A stretch of 39,011 nucleotides of DNA, taken from assembly GCA_002309955.1 (NCBI GenBank), contig DBXQ01000012.1, forward strand, positions 5,555 through 44,565. Direction: 5' to 3'. This document shows, in pieces, positions 25,608 to 33,964 of the stretch. The DNA comes from Bacteroidales bacterium UBA1208 (GTDB taxonomy: Bacteria; Bacteroidota; Bacteroidia; Bacteroidales; P3). The notes under the pieces were generated by a model. It was not told the DNA's origin, did not search any database, and was given only the letters and a program-made list of their open reading frames with translations. The position numbers and the translations under genes are program-made. The first letter of the stretch is position 1. Each line of letters starts with the position of its first letter.

Positions 25608-25642
25608 TGTGTTAATGCGTTAATGTGTTAATGCGTTAATCT
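25608..25642. repeat. Tandem 16-bp (8+8) intergenic repeat
   Basis: TGTGTTAATGCGTTAA occurs twice in a row (25608-25623 and 25624-25639). Each copy is two 8-base words, TGTGTTAA and TGCGTTAA. It lies between the tsaB stop and the DppB-like start. It shares words with the tract at 6361 but has no opposite arm here. Confidence 0.7.
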
Positions 25643-25655
25643 GCTCACTGCAATT

Positions 25656-26348
25656 TCAATGTAGGCCGCGGACAACGGATTTCTTAGCCACGAAATCTTT
25701 GAGATAATAGGGTTCGAAATAGGCTACATCTTCCACTTGTTGGCGATTGAGTTTGTCGAGTGCGAGGGTGTGGAGTCCTGTGGCGGAAATAAGGAAGTCG
25801 GTGGCATAACGTGCATTAGGGTGTGAACCGAGGATAGGACGTGTTTTCTCCGCCCCATCACCGATGAAGACAACCTCTCCCCTATTAAGAAATTCGTCAT
25901 ATATACCTTGGGTAATGATGTCAGCACTGACGGGTTTTAGTGTCTCGGTGGGAGAACAGAAGATTGCTGTGTAGCATTCCATACGGCGGGCATCAATCAT
26001 GGGACAAACCATGCCTTGGTAGTCTGGGTTGGCGGTATAATATTGGGTTGCCATACTTTGGAGTGTGGGTACAGCAAGCAGCGGGATACCAAGAGCGTAA
26101 CAAATGCCTTTAGCGGTGCTTACGCCAATGCGGAGACCAGTGTAGCTGCCAGGACCGGAGGAGACACAGACGGCATTGAGCTGCGAGGGGGAAACTCCAC
26201 ATTGTTCCAACAGCTGTCCTATATAAGGGGAGAGTTGCGATGAGTGGGCGTTGGGTTGGTCGGTATGCAGTTCAGATATGACCTTTTGTTCGTCGGCAAG
26301 GGCAACGGAGCAGACGGCTGTGGCTGTTTCTATGAGGAGAAGATACAT
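25656..26348 (-). CDS. tsaB: tRNA threonylcarbamoyladenosine biosynthesis protein TsaB
   Basis: TsaB is the non-catalytic partner of TsaD in making the t6A base at position 37 of ANN-decoding tRNAs. The 230-residue protein begins MYLLLIETATAVCSVAL. The ASKHA fold is shown by SSGPGSYTGLRIGVSTAKG (about 68-86) and by the dimerisation region after it. The start at 26348 is chosen because the extra 19 residues of the longer frame (to 26405) are encoded by a 7-bp-periodic repeat and are not family-like. It lies between the lolA gene and the DppB-like gene on the same strand. Confidence 0.93.
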   Translation of the reverse strand: MYLLLIETATAVCSVALADEQKVISELHTDQPNAHSSQLSPYIGQLLEQCGVSPSQLNAVCVSSGPGSYTGLRIGVSTAKGICYALGIPLLAVPTLQSMATQYYTANPDYQGMVCPMIDARRMECYTAIFCSPTETLKPVSADIITQGIYDEFLNRGEVVFIGDGAEKTRPILGSHPNARYATDFLISATGLHTLALDKLNRQQVEDVAYFEPYYLKDFVAKKSVVRGLH

Positions 26349-26380
26349 TTGAATTGGAAATTGAGAATTGAAGATTGAAA
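26349..26380. repeat. 7-bp-periodic AATTG-type tract upstream of tsaB
   Basis: The words AATTGGA, AATTGAG and AATTGAA follow each other at 7-bp steps directly upstream of the tsaB start. A GATTC/GAATC hairpin (26399-26403 and 26413-26417) follows before the lolA stop. The tract is read through by the longer tsaB frame but is unlikely to be coding. Confidence 0.5.
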
Positions 26381-26430
26381 TCCGTTGTTGTGTTTGTCGA
26401 TTCATCTATTAACGAATCAACACCTTTGTT

Positions 26431-27078
26431 CTACCGCATGTCTATCACTTCCACACTGGGATTGGCCTTTGTGTTGAAGGTGAAATCGGAGTCAGTGGCT
26501 TTGGTGTTCTTGAAGTTAGAAAGAGTGTATACCCCGCGGGAGGAATCGAAGTTGTGTTGCTCCATCTTTTTCAGCATGCCTGTTTTTGCTGTGATGAACA
26601 TCCGGATTTTGTGGTATGACTTTGCCTTGATGGGTTGAAGATCAATGATGGCAGTTCCGTCCTGTTCTTCCCTGATGAACTTGGCACGGAAGGATTTGGA
26701 ATAGTCGGCGAGCAGACGGGCAGGGTTGGTGATGTCGTCGTCGGCTTCGGAAATGGGATTGACCACTACTTCTTTGTTGGGTTTGTTGTATTGCCACACG
26801 GCTTTTCCGTCGCAGTAGATTTCCATACTACCTGCCTTGACGCGATAGCGAGGAGCGTTGTAAAGGATGTCGACTTTCTGTCGGAAGGATTCTTTTTTAT
26901 CGGCATCGAGGGTCACCACAGTGACGGAGAAACTGACAGTGCCAGACATTTTTGCAGCAGCCTTCTTAAGTATAGCGGCAGCAGTTTGGTCTACGGCACC
27001 TTTGTCGGTGTGAGTGAGCTGTGCGGACAGTTGCAGACCACAAATAAGTGCTATGAGCAATGCAATGGTTTTCTTCAT
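26431..27078 (-). CDS. lolA: LolA-like outer-membrane lipoprotein carrier
   Basis: This 215-residue periplasmic carrier has a signal peptide (about 1-19, ending LSAQ). The mature protein is an unclosed half-barrel of the LolA family: KMSGTVSFSVTVVTLDADKKESFRQKVDILYNAPRYRVKAG, then the typical IYCDGKAVWQYNKPNKEV (about 92-108) and a later hydrophobic strand region. LolA takes lipoproteins from the LolCDE complex to the outer membrane; Gram-negative Bacteroidota often have a LolA but no obvious LolB. The gene lies 20 bp after folE and 82 bp before tsaB on the same strand. A LolC/E-like permease is at 19.3 kb. Confidence 0.9.
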   Translation of the reverse strand: MKKTIALLIALICGLQLSAQLTHTDKGAVDQTAAAILKKAAAKMSGTVSFSVTVVTLDADKKESFRQKVDILYNAPRYRVKAGSMEIYCDGKAVWQYNKPNKEVVVNPISEADDDITNPARLLADYSKSFRAKFIREEQDGTAIIDLQPIKAKSYHKIRMFITAKTGMLKKMEQHNFDSSRGVYTLSNFKNTKATDSDFTFNTKANPSVEVIDMR

Positions 27079-27098
27079 AATGTGTATTGTTTATGGCA

Positions 27099-27710
27099 TT
27101 AATGGAGGTCGACACCGATGATGTGCATAAACTCCTCTCGGGTCTTGGGGTCGTTCATAAAGGCTCCGGTGAAGTCGCTGGTGGTGGTGACTGAGTTCTG
27201 TTTCTGTACACCACGCATAGACATACACATGTGCTGCGCCTCAATGACTACGGCTACGCCCAGCGGGTTGAGGGTTTTCTGAATGCAGTCTTTAATCTGC
27301 TTGGTAAGGCGTTCCTGTACTTGCAGCCTGCGGGCAAAAGCATCCACCACGCGAGGTATCTTGCTTAAGCCGACAATGGTTCCGTTGGGGATGTAAGCCA
27401 CATGGGCTTTGCCCACGAAAGGTACCATATGGTGTTCGCATAGGGAGTAGAGTTCTATGTCTTTCACCACAACCATCTGCTTATAGTCCTCGTGGAACAT
27501 AGCAGAACGGAGTATCTTTTCAGGGTCGAGGTCGTAGCCGTTGGTGAAGAACAACATAGCTTTGGCAATGCGTTCGGGTGACTTGAGAAGTCCTTCGCGG
27601 TCGGGGTCTTCGCCCAAAAGGCGGAGAATCTCTTTGTAATGTGCGGCCATCTGCGCCACACACTTCTCATCGTATTTGTCTATTTTCTGGTATCCGAGTT
27701 CCATAATCAA
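27099..27710 (-). CDS. folE: GTP cyclohydrolase I
   Basis: FolE converts GTP to 7,8-dihydroneopterin triphosphate, the first step of folate synthesis, in a zinc-dependent reaction. The 203-residue protein has the zinc ligands C91 and H94 in SLCEHHMVPF and C162 in HMCMSMRG. The substrate region GLSKIPRVVDAFARRLQVQERLT is present. The length is normal. A promoter box at 27731-27738 gives it its own transcription start. It is followed by lolA after 20 bp. Confidence 0.97.
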   Translation of the reverse strand: MIMELGYQKIDKYDEKCVAQMAAHYKEILRLLGEDPDREGLLKSPERIAKAMLFFTNGYDLDPEKILRSAMFHEDYKQMVVVKDIELYSLCEHHMVPFVGKAHVAYIPNGTIVGLSKIPRVVDAFARRLQVQERLTKQIKDCIQKTLNPLGVAVVIEAQHMCMSMRGVQKQNSVTTTSDFTGAFMNDPKTREEFMHIIGVDLH

Positions 27711-27730
27711 TTATTTAGTATCAATTAACG

Positions 27731-27738
27731 CAAAAATA
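27731..27738 (-). promoter_or_regulatory. Putative -7 promoter box for folE
   Basis: On the minus strand this reads TATTTTTG, matching TAnnTTTG, with a start site near 27724 and a leader of about 14 bases. The -33 position is A/T-rich without a clear TTTG. Confidence 0.5.
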
Positions 27739-27782
27739 TTGCTTAAGATATATGTGTTTTTGTTTTTTTACCAATCGAAGTA

Positions 27783-28973
27783 CTATTCGATTTCAAGAAG
27801 CAGCCCCTTCAGATATTCCCCTTCGGGATGATAAATGCTGACGGGGTGATCCATGGCATGTGGCAGACGTCTTACGATACGCACCTGCCTGTGGGCGTTG
27901 GCAGCGGCAGTGAAGCACATAGTCTGGAAGTCTTCGTTTGAGACCGCCTGACTGCAACTGAAAGTCATCAACAATCCGCCGGGCTGTATCTTCTCCATGG
28001 CATGCTGGTTGATGTTGCGGTAGCCTTTCAATCCCTGTTGCAGGCTGCGATGGTTCTTGGCAAAAGCCGGCGGGTCGAGAATGATATAGTCAAAGCCCTC
28101 CTCAATGGTGTCCAAGTATTTAAGCACATCCGCCACCACACCTTTGTGAATGGGTGTATGCGCTATTGTGTCGGGGAAATTAAGTTCCACATTGCGGTTG
28201 CAGAGTTCTATGGCTTTCTTGGAGATATCCACAGTTTCCACATACTGGGCGCCGCCACGAAGAGCCGCAAGCGAAAAGCCTCCTGTGTAACCGAAACAGT
28301 TGAGCACCTGTTTGCCTTTTGCCAATTGCGATACCAACTCACGGTTCTCTCGCTGGTCAATGAAGAAACCCGTCTTCTGTCCCTCGAAGAAGTTTATTAA
28401 CAGACGGCTCCCATGCTCGCTGATTTCCCATTCCTTCGGTTCCAGACCCCAGATATAGCCATCTTCTCCCCCACCTGGCACGGTGGCACTGCTTTTGTCG
28501 AAAATCGACTGCAATCCATATGTTCCCAGCAAGTCAACAAATAGCTCCGTGAACATGGGGAACAGCCTGTGCATACCTACACTATGGGCCTGCATCACCA
28601 GCACCCCGTTGTACCAGTCGCATACCAACCCAGGCAAAAAATCACCTTCGGCATGAACCAGCCGGAACACATTGGTGTCGCTGCTGTCGAAAAAGCCAAG
28701 CCCTGCCCTATAGGCGATAGCGGACTGCAATCTCTGACAGAAAAAGTCTTTGTCGATGTCGGGAGTGTCGAACGAAAGCACCTTGCACACGATACTGTCA
28801 TCCTGATAATGCCCCGTGGCCATCCATTGCCCTTTGGCAGAATAAACATCGACCAAATCTCCTTCCTGCGGCTCGCCCACAATGCGTTTCACCGCCCCTG
28901 AGAATATCCAAGGGTGGCGACGCAAAAGAGCCTTCTCTTTTCCTGTGGCTATAATCAGTTGCGGACGATTCAT
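27783..28973 (-). CDS. rlmI: 23S rRNA (cytosine-C5)-methyltransferase, RlmI family
   Basis: This is a 396-residue class I SAM-dependent methyltransferase. An N-terminal PUA domain (about 1-75) carries KALLRRHPWIFSGAVKR. The SAM motif is VLNCFGYTGGFSLAALRGGA (about 222-241), the target-base motif is ILDPPAF (about 298-304) and the cysteine-containing TFSCSQAV is near residue 340. In E. coli RlmI methylates C1962 of 23S rRNA; the exact site here is inferred from the family. Its start overlaps the rpe stop by 4 bp (ATGA), so the two are probably translationally coupled. Confidence 0.93.
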   Translation of the reverse strand: MNRPQLIIATGKEKALLRRHPWIFSGAVKRIVGEPQEGDLVDVYSAKGQWMATGHYQDDSIVCKVLSFDTPDIDKDFFCQRLQSAIAYRAGLGFFDSSDTNVFRLVHAEGDFLPGLVCDWYNGVLVMQAHSVGMHRLFPMFTELFVDLLGTYGLQSIFDKSSATVPGGGEDGYIWGLEPKEWEISEHGSRLLINFFEGQKTGFFIDQRENRELVSQLAKGKQVLNCFGYTGGFSLAALRGGAQYVETVDISKKAIELCNRNVELNFPDTIAHTPIHKGVVADVLKYLDTIEEGFDYIILDPPAFAKNHRSLQQGLKGYRNINQHAMEKIQPGGLLMTFSCSQAVSNEDFQTMCFTAAANAHRQVRIVRRLPHAMDHPVSIYHPEGEYLKGLLLEIE

Positions 28974-29614
28974 TGCTTCAAGTCATGTATTGTCTGCATG
29001 GGATTCTCGCTCTTGAAGACAGCATTGCCTGCCACCAGCACGTCGGCTCCGGCATCGAAAAGCAAGGAAGCATTCGATATGTTCACTCCACCGTCTACCT
29101 CAATCAGGCACTGCGGGTTCTTTCTGTCGCACAGCGCGCGTAGCTGTTTGACCTTGTTATAGGTGTTCTCAATGAATTTCTGCCCACCAAAGCCGGGGTT
29201 GACAGACATCAACAACACCACATCGCACAACTGGACAGTATCTTCAAGCAAAGCAACAGGTGTGCCAGGATTCAGCACTGTGCCACAACGCATACCGGAA
29301 TCTTTTATTGCATGCAAAGTACGGTCGAGATGGATGCATGCCTCATAGTGCACAGTGAGGATGTCGGCTCCAGCCACTTTGAAGTCCTCAATATAGCGGC
29401 CGGGATCCATTATCATCAAATGTACATCAAGAGGCTTTTGAGCATATTTCTTGATAAACTTGACAACCGGCTGTCCAAAACTGATGTTTGGCACAAACAT
29501 GCCGTCCATCACATCCACATGCAGCCAGTCGCATTCGCTCGCGTTGAGCATCTCGATATCGCGTTCCAGATTGCCAAAGTCGGCACTGAGTAGAGAGGGA
29601 GAAATTAGTTTCAT
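28970..29614 (-). CDS. rpe: Ribulose-phosphate 3-epimerase
   Basis: This 214-residue cytosolic barrel enzyme of the pentose-phosphate pathway interconverts ribulose 5-phosphate and xylulose 5-phosphate. Family motifs are ISPSLLSADFGNLE at the N-terminus, HVDVMDGMFVPNISFG (metal and catalytic residues) and DVHLMIMDP. The catalytic MSVNPGFGGQKFI and EVDGGVN follow, and the phosphate-binding AGADVLVAGNAVF comes near the end. Length and motifs are normal. It overlaps rlmI downstream by 4 bp and follows the YitT-family gene by 57 bp. Confidence 0.97.
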   Translation of the reverse strand: MKLISPSLLSADFGNLERDIEMLNASECDWLHVDVMDGMFVPNISFGQPVVKFIKKYAQKPLDVHLMIMDPGRYIEDFKVAGADILTVHYEACIHLDRTLHAIKDSGMRCGTVLNPGTPVALLEDTVQLCDVVLLMSVNPGFGGQKFIENTYNKVKQLRALCDRKNPQCLIEVDGGVNISNASLLFDAGADVLVAGNAVFKSENPMQTIHDLKQ

Positions 29615-29671
29615 TTTGAGTAATATATTGTTATGTTTTGTCAGCCTTGAATGTCTCCGGCGACACGCCGG

Positions 29672-30556
29672 TTAGAGTTTTAGTTTTTCAAAGTTCTTGC
29701 CATACACGCCTTGCGCCTTCGAGACAGAGATGAAAGCCTTGCTGTCGATGCGATGGATAATCTGCATCACGTGGGGTTTGTCGGTCTTGTGAACCATCAC
29801 TATCAACACCTTAATGTCCTGATGGCTGTAGCATCCTTCGGCATCGAGCAGGGTGGCACCGCGTCCCACCTCGTTGGTGATGGCATCGCCAATCTCCTTG
29901 TTCTTCTGCGAGAAGACAAGAATCTGATACGACTGCTTGTTGCCGTCCAGCACCATATCAAGCACGTAAGTCATAGTGACCATGACAATGTAGCCGAACA
30001 CCACATTCTCCAGCTTGTGCGACACAAAGAAGGAACTGCCAATGATAAATATATCCAAATACATGATCACCTTGCCCGGCGAGATGTTATAGAACTTGCT
30101 AAGGATAAGGGCAATGATGTCCGTACCGCCACTATTGCCGCCCATGGCAAACGTCATACCGATACCGCCACCGCACAAAGCACCGCCAATAATGGCGCAC
30201 ATAAAGCCGCCAAACTGGCTCACATCGAACAGTGTCTCCACGTGCAGCACCTGCTGCCAAAGGATGAAGCAGAGAGACGACATCACAATACCATATATCG
30301 TGTTGGCTCCGAACTTCGACCCCAGCACCTTAAACCCTATCAGCACCAAAACAGCATTAATCACCAAGTTCATGACACCGATGGGGATATGTATGCCCAA
30401 GGCGTAATACAGCACCGAGGAGATACCGCTCACGCCGCCGCCAACAATCTTGGCAGGAAGCATTACGGCAGCCCATCCGAAAGTGTAAATCAATATACCC
30501 AATGTGATAACCAGATACGAGATAATCACATGTTGTTTCTTCTTGAATATCTGCAT
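29672..30556 (-). CDS. YitT-family membrane protein (DUF161 + DUF2179)
   Basis: This 294-residue integral membrane protein has five or six hydrophobic segments (about 10-32, 45-70, 75-95, 105-150 and 165-200) containing the glycine-rich repeats KIVGGGVSGISSVLYYALG and AIGGALCGGGIGMTFAMGGNSGGTD. A cytoplasmic ACT-like DUF2179 domain follows (about 215-294), with ATLLDAEGCY and the ending VYGKNFEKL. Members of this family are widespread and their transport role is not settled. The gene lies 30 bp after the YggS-family gene and 57 bp before rpe. Confidence 0.93.
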   Translation of the reverse strand: MQIFKKKQHVIISYLVITLGILIYTFGWAAVMLPAKIVGGGVSGISSVLYYALGIHIPIGVMNLVINAVLVLIGFKVLGSKFGANTIYGIVMSSLCFILWQQVLHVETLFDVSQFGGFMCAIIGGALCGGGIGMTFAMGGNSGGTDIIALILSKFYNISPGKVIMYLDIFIIGSSFFVSHKLENVVFGYIVMVTMTYVLDMVLDGNKQSYQILVFSQKNKEIGDAITNEVGRGATLLDAEGCYSHQDIKVLIVMVHKTDKPHVMQIIHRIDSKAFISVSKAQGVYGKNFEKLKL

Positions 30557-30586
30557 ATATTTATTGATTGATAATAATTAACACAT

Positions 30587-31273
30587 TCATACATCATTGA
30601 CGGGTACACCGTAGTCGCGGGCACCGAATATGGCGCTGCCTATGCGCACCAGCGTGCTCCCCTCTTCCATGGCAATGTCATAGTCGTGGGTCATGCCCAT
30701 CGAGATTTCCTTGAACTCGTCATGACCTTTGAAATACTTTTCAGCCAAAAAGTCACGGTACTCATGCAGCGTGCGGAACTCGCGGCGCACAAGGTCGCGG
30801 TTGTCCGTATTGGTGGCCATGCCCATCACCCCGACTATGCGCACATTCTTCATCGCAGCAAATTCCGGCGACTGTAGAAGAGCTTCCGCCTCTTCCATGT
30901 TCAGGCCGAACTTGGTCTCCTCGGTGGCGATGTGGAATTGCAGCAGGCAGTCAATCACCCTGTCGTGCTTACGTGCCTCCTTGTCCACAGCCTGCAACAG
31001 ATAGAGACTGTCGATGCTGTGAATCATCCGCACGTATGCAGCAATGTACTTAATCTTATTGGTCTGCAAGTGACCGATAAAATGCCACTCGATATCCTCG
31101 GGCAGCACGGCATGCTTGTCGCGCATTTCCAAAGCCTTGTTCTCGCCAAACAAGCGTTGACCAGCGTCATAGGCCTCCCGTAGGTCTTCCACGGGCTTGG
31201 TCTTCGAAACCGCTATCAGCCGCACCCCATTGGCAAGCGAAGCATTTATCTTATCAAGATTTTCCTTAATCAT
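30587..31273 (-). CDS. YggS/PLPBP-family pyridoxal phosphate homeostasis protein
   Basis: This 228-residue cytosolic protein is a single-domain alanine-racemase-like barrel that binds PLP without known catalysis and buffers vitamin B6. The PLP lysine is K24 in LIAVSKTKP. Other family motifs are LFGENKALE, WHFIGHLQTNK, HSIDSLYLLQAVDKEA, the middle GVMGMAT, and the phosphate-binding SMGMTHDYDIAM..GSTLVRIGSAIFG near the C-terminus. Its gene is the first of a cluster that continues with the YitT-family gene, rpe and rlmI. Confidence 0.95.
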   Translation of the reverse strand: MIKENLDKINASLANGVRLIAVSKTKPVEDLREAYDAGQRLFGENKALEMRDKHAVLPEDIEWHFIGHLQTNKIKYIAAYVRMIHSIDSLYLLQAVDKEARKHDRVIDCLLQFHIATEETKFGLNMEEAEALLQSPEFAAMKNVRIVGVMGMATNTDNRDLVRREFRTLHEYRDFLAEKYFKGHDEFKEISMGMTHDYDIAMEEGSTLVRIGSAIFGARDYGVPVNDV

Positions 31274-31381
31274 AACAAATAAAATTATTCATTATAACGC
31301 GGAATATATAATAATATTATTGCCCTGCAATTAATTTTCTTTCCAAGATAACATCATGGGCATGAAACCCTGCGGCAACAA

Positions 31382-32737
31382 TCACACAACACACTTTCGC
31401 AATATCTTGTCCAATTGGCCAACATAATAGAAAGGTATGGATATCAACCGATAGGGCTTGTTAGTAGGGGCAGGGGTGAACGCATCCTGTACCATATATT
31501 CCCCGCTCCACACCCTCACTGCCGTCACCTTTTTCTCAGCCGTATTCACAAAACTGTGTATCGACCTCAGATGTGAGTTGGTACCCGACTTCACCTCTAT
31601 AGGTATCAACTGCGCGTCTTGCTGCCATACATAGTCCACCTCTGCCGTAGCACCCTTCTTGTCACGTATCCAATAATATTGATTATCCTTGAAATGATTA
31701 TCCAATACCACCCTAAGCTCTTGCGCTACAATCTGCTCTGCCGCCCTTCCTCGCCATGTATCCAGCAAATTCTTGTTTTGCAAGTACTCAAGCTGAATAC
31801 CTGCCACAAAATTGGCTATACCAATATCCACCATTGCAAGCTTTGGAGCCCTCCTGACAGCAGGCAAGGCAGGTACTTCGGTAGAGGTGACTGGGTAATT
31901 CAGCGAAAGGATATAAGCCCGTTGCAAGCAATCCATGGCTTCATGTATTTGAGTGCTTGTATAATTACTGTTTCCAAAGCCAGCAAAAGAAATCGCTTCA
32001 CCTACCGAAAACCAAGCAACATTCAATATATGGCGTATTATCCTCACCTGCTCCTCATTCTTGGCATACCGTTCCACATCTTCGCCATAACCCCGCATCA
32101 AAGAATTGAATATGGGCGACAATCTCTCAACATCGGCATGTTCTATATAGGACTTCACTACCTCGGGCATTCCACCCACCAATGCATATCGGTTAAAACA
32201 TTTCATCATCTCCTCATGCATGATGGAAGATACTTGCAATTCCTCCACCTGTGCAGCCCAAGCCTCCCCCTTGGCGGCGGATAGAAACTCCATAAAAGAA
32301 AAGGGTCGCAAACTCAAATACTCCACCCTCGACACGGGAAACGACACATGCGACTTCAACAGACTCTGCAACCTGCTGCCTGCCGTTATCACATACAGCC
32401 ATGGCATCTTTTCATAGAAATACCTCAGCAAGCCCACCGCACGGGGCTCTTCCTGTATCTCGTCAATAAACAGGAGCATCCTCTTCTCCTTATCGGATAC
32501 GACATGACTGCGCAGACATAGGTAACGCCATATCTCCTCCACATCGTCTGTTCTACGGAACACTTCGGCATCTTCCGAGAGCTCCAAATTCACCTCCACG
32601 AATAAATCAAACTCTTTGCCAAATTCCCGCACAAGTGTACTCTTTCCCACCTGTCTTGCTCCCCTTATCACTATTGGTTTGTGCCGACTGGCATCCTTCC
32701 ATTCCCGCAACTGATTAATCAACAATCTACTATACAT
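31382..32737 (-). CDS. AAA (AAA_14) ATPase with DUF4143 domain
   Basis: This 451-residue protein combines an N-terminal P-loop ATPase (Walker A GARQVGKS at 26-33, Walker B LLFIDEIQ at about 90) with a C-terminal DUF4143 region (about 200-440). DUF4143 is a winged-helix plus restriction-endonuclease-like fold, and KGATAEVDYVW and QLIPIEVKSG carry the D...E.K-like residues of that fold. Such genes occur in many copies in Bacteroidales and in archaea. Their role is unsettled and a DNA-directed or mobile function has been suggested. Three 18-bp repeats at 33-bp pitch lie upstream, the first overlapping its promoter. It sits 108 bp before the YggS-family gene on the same strand. Confidence 0.9.
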   Translation of the reverse strand: MYSRLLINQLREWKDASRHKPIVIRGARQVGKSTLVREFGKEFDLFVEVNLELSEDAEVFRRTDDVEEIWRYLCLRSHVVSDKEKRMLLFIDEIQEEPRAVGLLRYFYEKMPWLYVITAGSRLQSLLKSHVSFPVSRVEYLSLRPFSFMEFLSAAKGEAWAAQVEELQVSSIMHEEMMKCFNRYALVGGMPEVVKSYIEHADVERLSPIFNSLMRGYGEDVERYAKNEEQVRIIRHILNVAWFSVGEAISFAGFGNSNYTSTQIHEAMDCLQRAYILSLNYPVTSTEVPALPAVRRAPKLAMVDIGIANFVAGIQLEYLQNKNLLDTWRGRAAEQIVAQELRVVLDNHFKDNQYYWIRDKKGATAEVDYVWQQDAQLIPIEVKSGTNSHLRSIHSFVNTAEKKVTAVRVWSGEYMVQDAFTPAPTNKPYRLISIPFYYVGQLDKILRKCVV

Positions 32738-32763
32738 AATTAATCTTTATTGTTTACACACTG

Positions 32764-32796
32764 CAAAGATACCACTTTTTTCTAAAACATAGGCAA
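32764..32796 (-). promoter_or_regulatory. Promoter of the DUF4143 ATPase gene
   Basis: On the minus strand, TATCTTTG (32764-32771) fits the -7 consensus TAnnTTTG. TTGC (32793-32796) lies 21 bp further upstream, which fits the -33 element in its TTGC form at the canonical 19-21 bp spacing. The start site would be near 32757, giving a leader of about 20 bases to the ATG at 32737. The -33 element is the beginning of repeat copy 1. Confidence 0.7.
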
Positions 32797-32862
32797 CTTT
32801 CACCCATTTTATTTCTAAAACATAGGCAACATAGCAATAAAATCTTTCTAAAACATAGGCAA
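32779..32862. repeat. Three 18-bp direct repeats at 33-bp pitch
   Basis: TTTCTAAAACATAGGCAA occurs identically at 32779-32796, 32812-32829 and 32845-32862. The starts are exactly 33 bp apart and the 15-bp spacers are different from each other. 33 bp is about three helical turns, so a bound protein would meet all copies on one face. Copy 1 contains the promoter's -33 element. This fits an operator or phased binding sites rather than a CRISPR array, because the copies are few and the spacers too short. Confidence 0.85.
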
Positions 32863-32960
32863 GACCGATGATGAGTTGGACTAATTGGACGGGGTGGCTC
32901 GCTCAGGGAGGGCCCCCGCCAGCCATCTTTTACATCACCAGTGCGAGTCGGGGCAAGGGC

Positions 32961-33656
32961 TTATTTCTGACGCACAGCACGGACAGGAAACCCGAAGTAG
33001 CGGGATTCTTCTTGCACCATCTGGTAGTCCGATTCGAAGCGGAAGCGCCACGCGTAGTACGGACTGTCCGTGTAGAGCGAACTCGACCAATAGTGGCCAC
33101 GGCTCCCGTAGAAGTCGGGCGAATTACCATAGTGGTAGCCGGCGGCGGGAAGAAAGAGACTGTTGCCGTTAATGGCAGTGAAAAGTAGTCCATTCACCCC
33201 GTTCTGTGTGGTCCAGGTGGCTGTGGTGTTGTTCATCAACTCTTCCCACTCTTCTTTTGTCGGGGTACGGCCGCCAAAGTTGGCGGTGGCGGCATCGTCG
33301 CCGGGCTGGAGGATGGTCAGGGTGTCGGTGAAGCCGTTATAGCCAACAAGAGGATCGTTGCAGTATTTGGTGAGTCGAAAGCCGTGGTCGCCCCTTTCCA
33401 TGTAGATGTAGGAGAACCCGTCATAAAACTGTTTATTAGGCTGGGTCTCTCCCCAGGCAAAGTAGTCGCCGTAGTCCTCCGACGAGGTGGCACCCACGTT
33501 TCTGGTTGCCCATAGCAAACCACTCGGCAAACCCAAATCCACCCAGTCGCCATTCCTATATATTGTTATTTCTTCCTTGTTACAGCTGACTGTAAACAGA
33601 CCTAACAGCACACAGGCTGCCAGTCCAATCCATTTCTTTTTCCAGTTCTTTTTCAT
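32961..33656 (-). CDS. FISUMP-domain lipoprotein
   Basis: This is a 231-residue lipoprotein with lipobox FTVSC (cysteine about residue 25). A major paralogous domain of the Fibrobacter/Bacteroidetes FISUMP type follows: WVDLGLPSGLLWATRNVGA, EDYGDYFAWGET, the middle GGRTPTKEEWEEL, NSLFLPAAGY, YWSSS and the end FPVRAVRQK. The domain is thought to be exposed on the cell surface; its role is unknown. Its closest relative in view is the C-terminal half of the 469-residue protein at 36969-38378, and the two genes also share their 3' flank. A predicted promoter box at 33855-33862 (minus strand) gives a leader of about 190 bases. Confidence 0.85.
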   Translation of the reverse strand: MKKNWKKKWIGLAACVLLGLFTVSCNKEEITIYRNGDWVDLGLPSGLLWATRNVGATSSEDYGDYFAWGETQPNKQFYDGFSYIYMERGDHGFRLTKYCNDPLVGYNGFTDTLTILQPGDDAATANFGGRTPTKEEWEELMNNTTATWTTQNGVNGLLFTAINGNSLFLPAAGYHYGNSPDFYGSRGHYWSSSLYTDSPYYAWRFRFESDYQMVQEESRYFGFPVRAVRQK

Positions 33657-33854
33657 TTTATTATTTAATGGTTAGTTTGTGTCACGGCTCAAAACACATT
33701 TTTATACAAATTCAAGAAAGTGGAGCCATCCAATTTTGCCTTATTCCTGTAGTCATGATGGTAACGTGTCGAGCTTTACTTTACAAAATTGGAACAAAGA
33801 AAAATGCACCTTCTCACTTACATACATGCACCATCCATTCAGTATCTGCAAATG

Positions 33855-33862
33855 CAAATATA
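33855..33862 (-). promoter_or_regulatory. Putative promoter box for the FISUMP lipoprotein
   Basis: On the minus strand this reads TATATTTG (TAnnTTTG), with a TTGC 18 bp upstream (plus-strand GCAA at 33881-33884). The spacing is one short of the usual 19-21. The start would be about 190 bases before the gene at 33656, so the leader would be unusually long. Confidence 0.45.
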
Positions 33863-33964
33863 CAACTTTTTCTCATTGGTGCAACTTTTTGCATGAAGAA
33901 TTGGCCATCGGTTGTCGTAGTGCCCCTTCCGCCATGGACTTCAATATCCTGTCAACCTCCAATT

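Noticed and set aside
29711..30571. A 286-residue plus-strand reading frame
   Set aside because: Antisense to the YitT-family gene; it is histidine- and asparagine-rich without a recognisable domain.
32779..32862. A CRISPR-like array
   Set aside because: Only three repeats of 18 bp with 15-bp spacers, no cas genes, and the first copy is part of a promoter.
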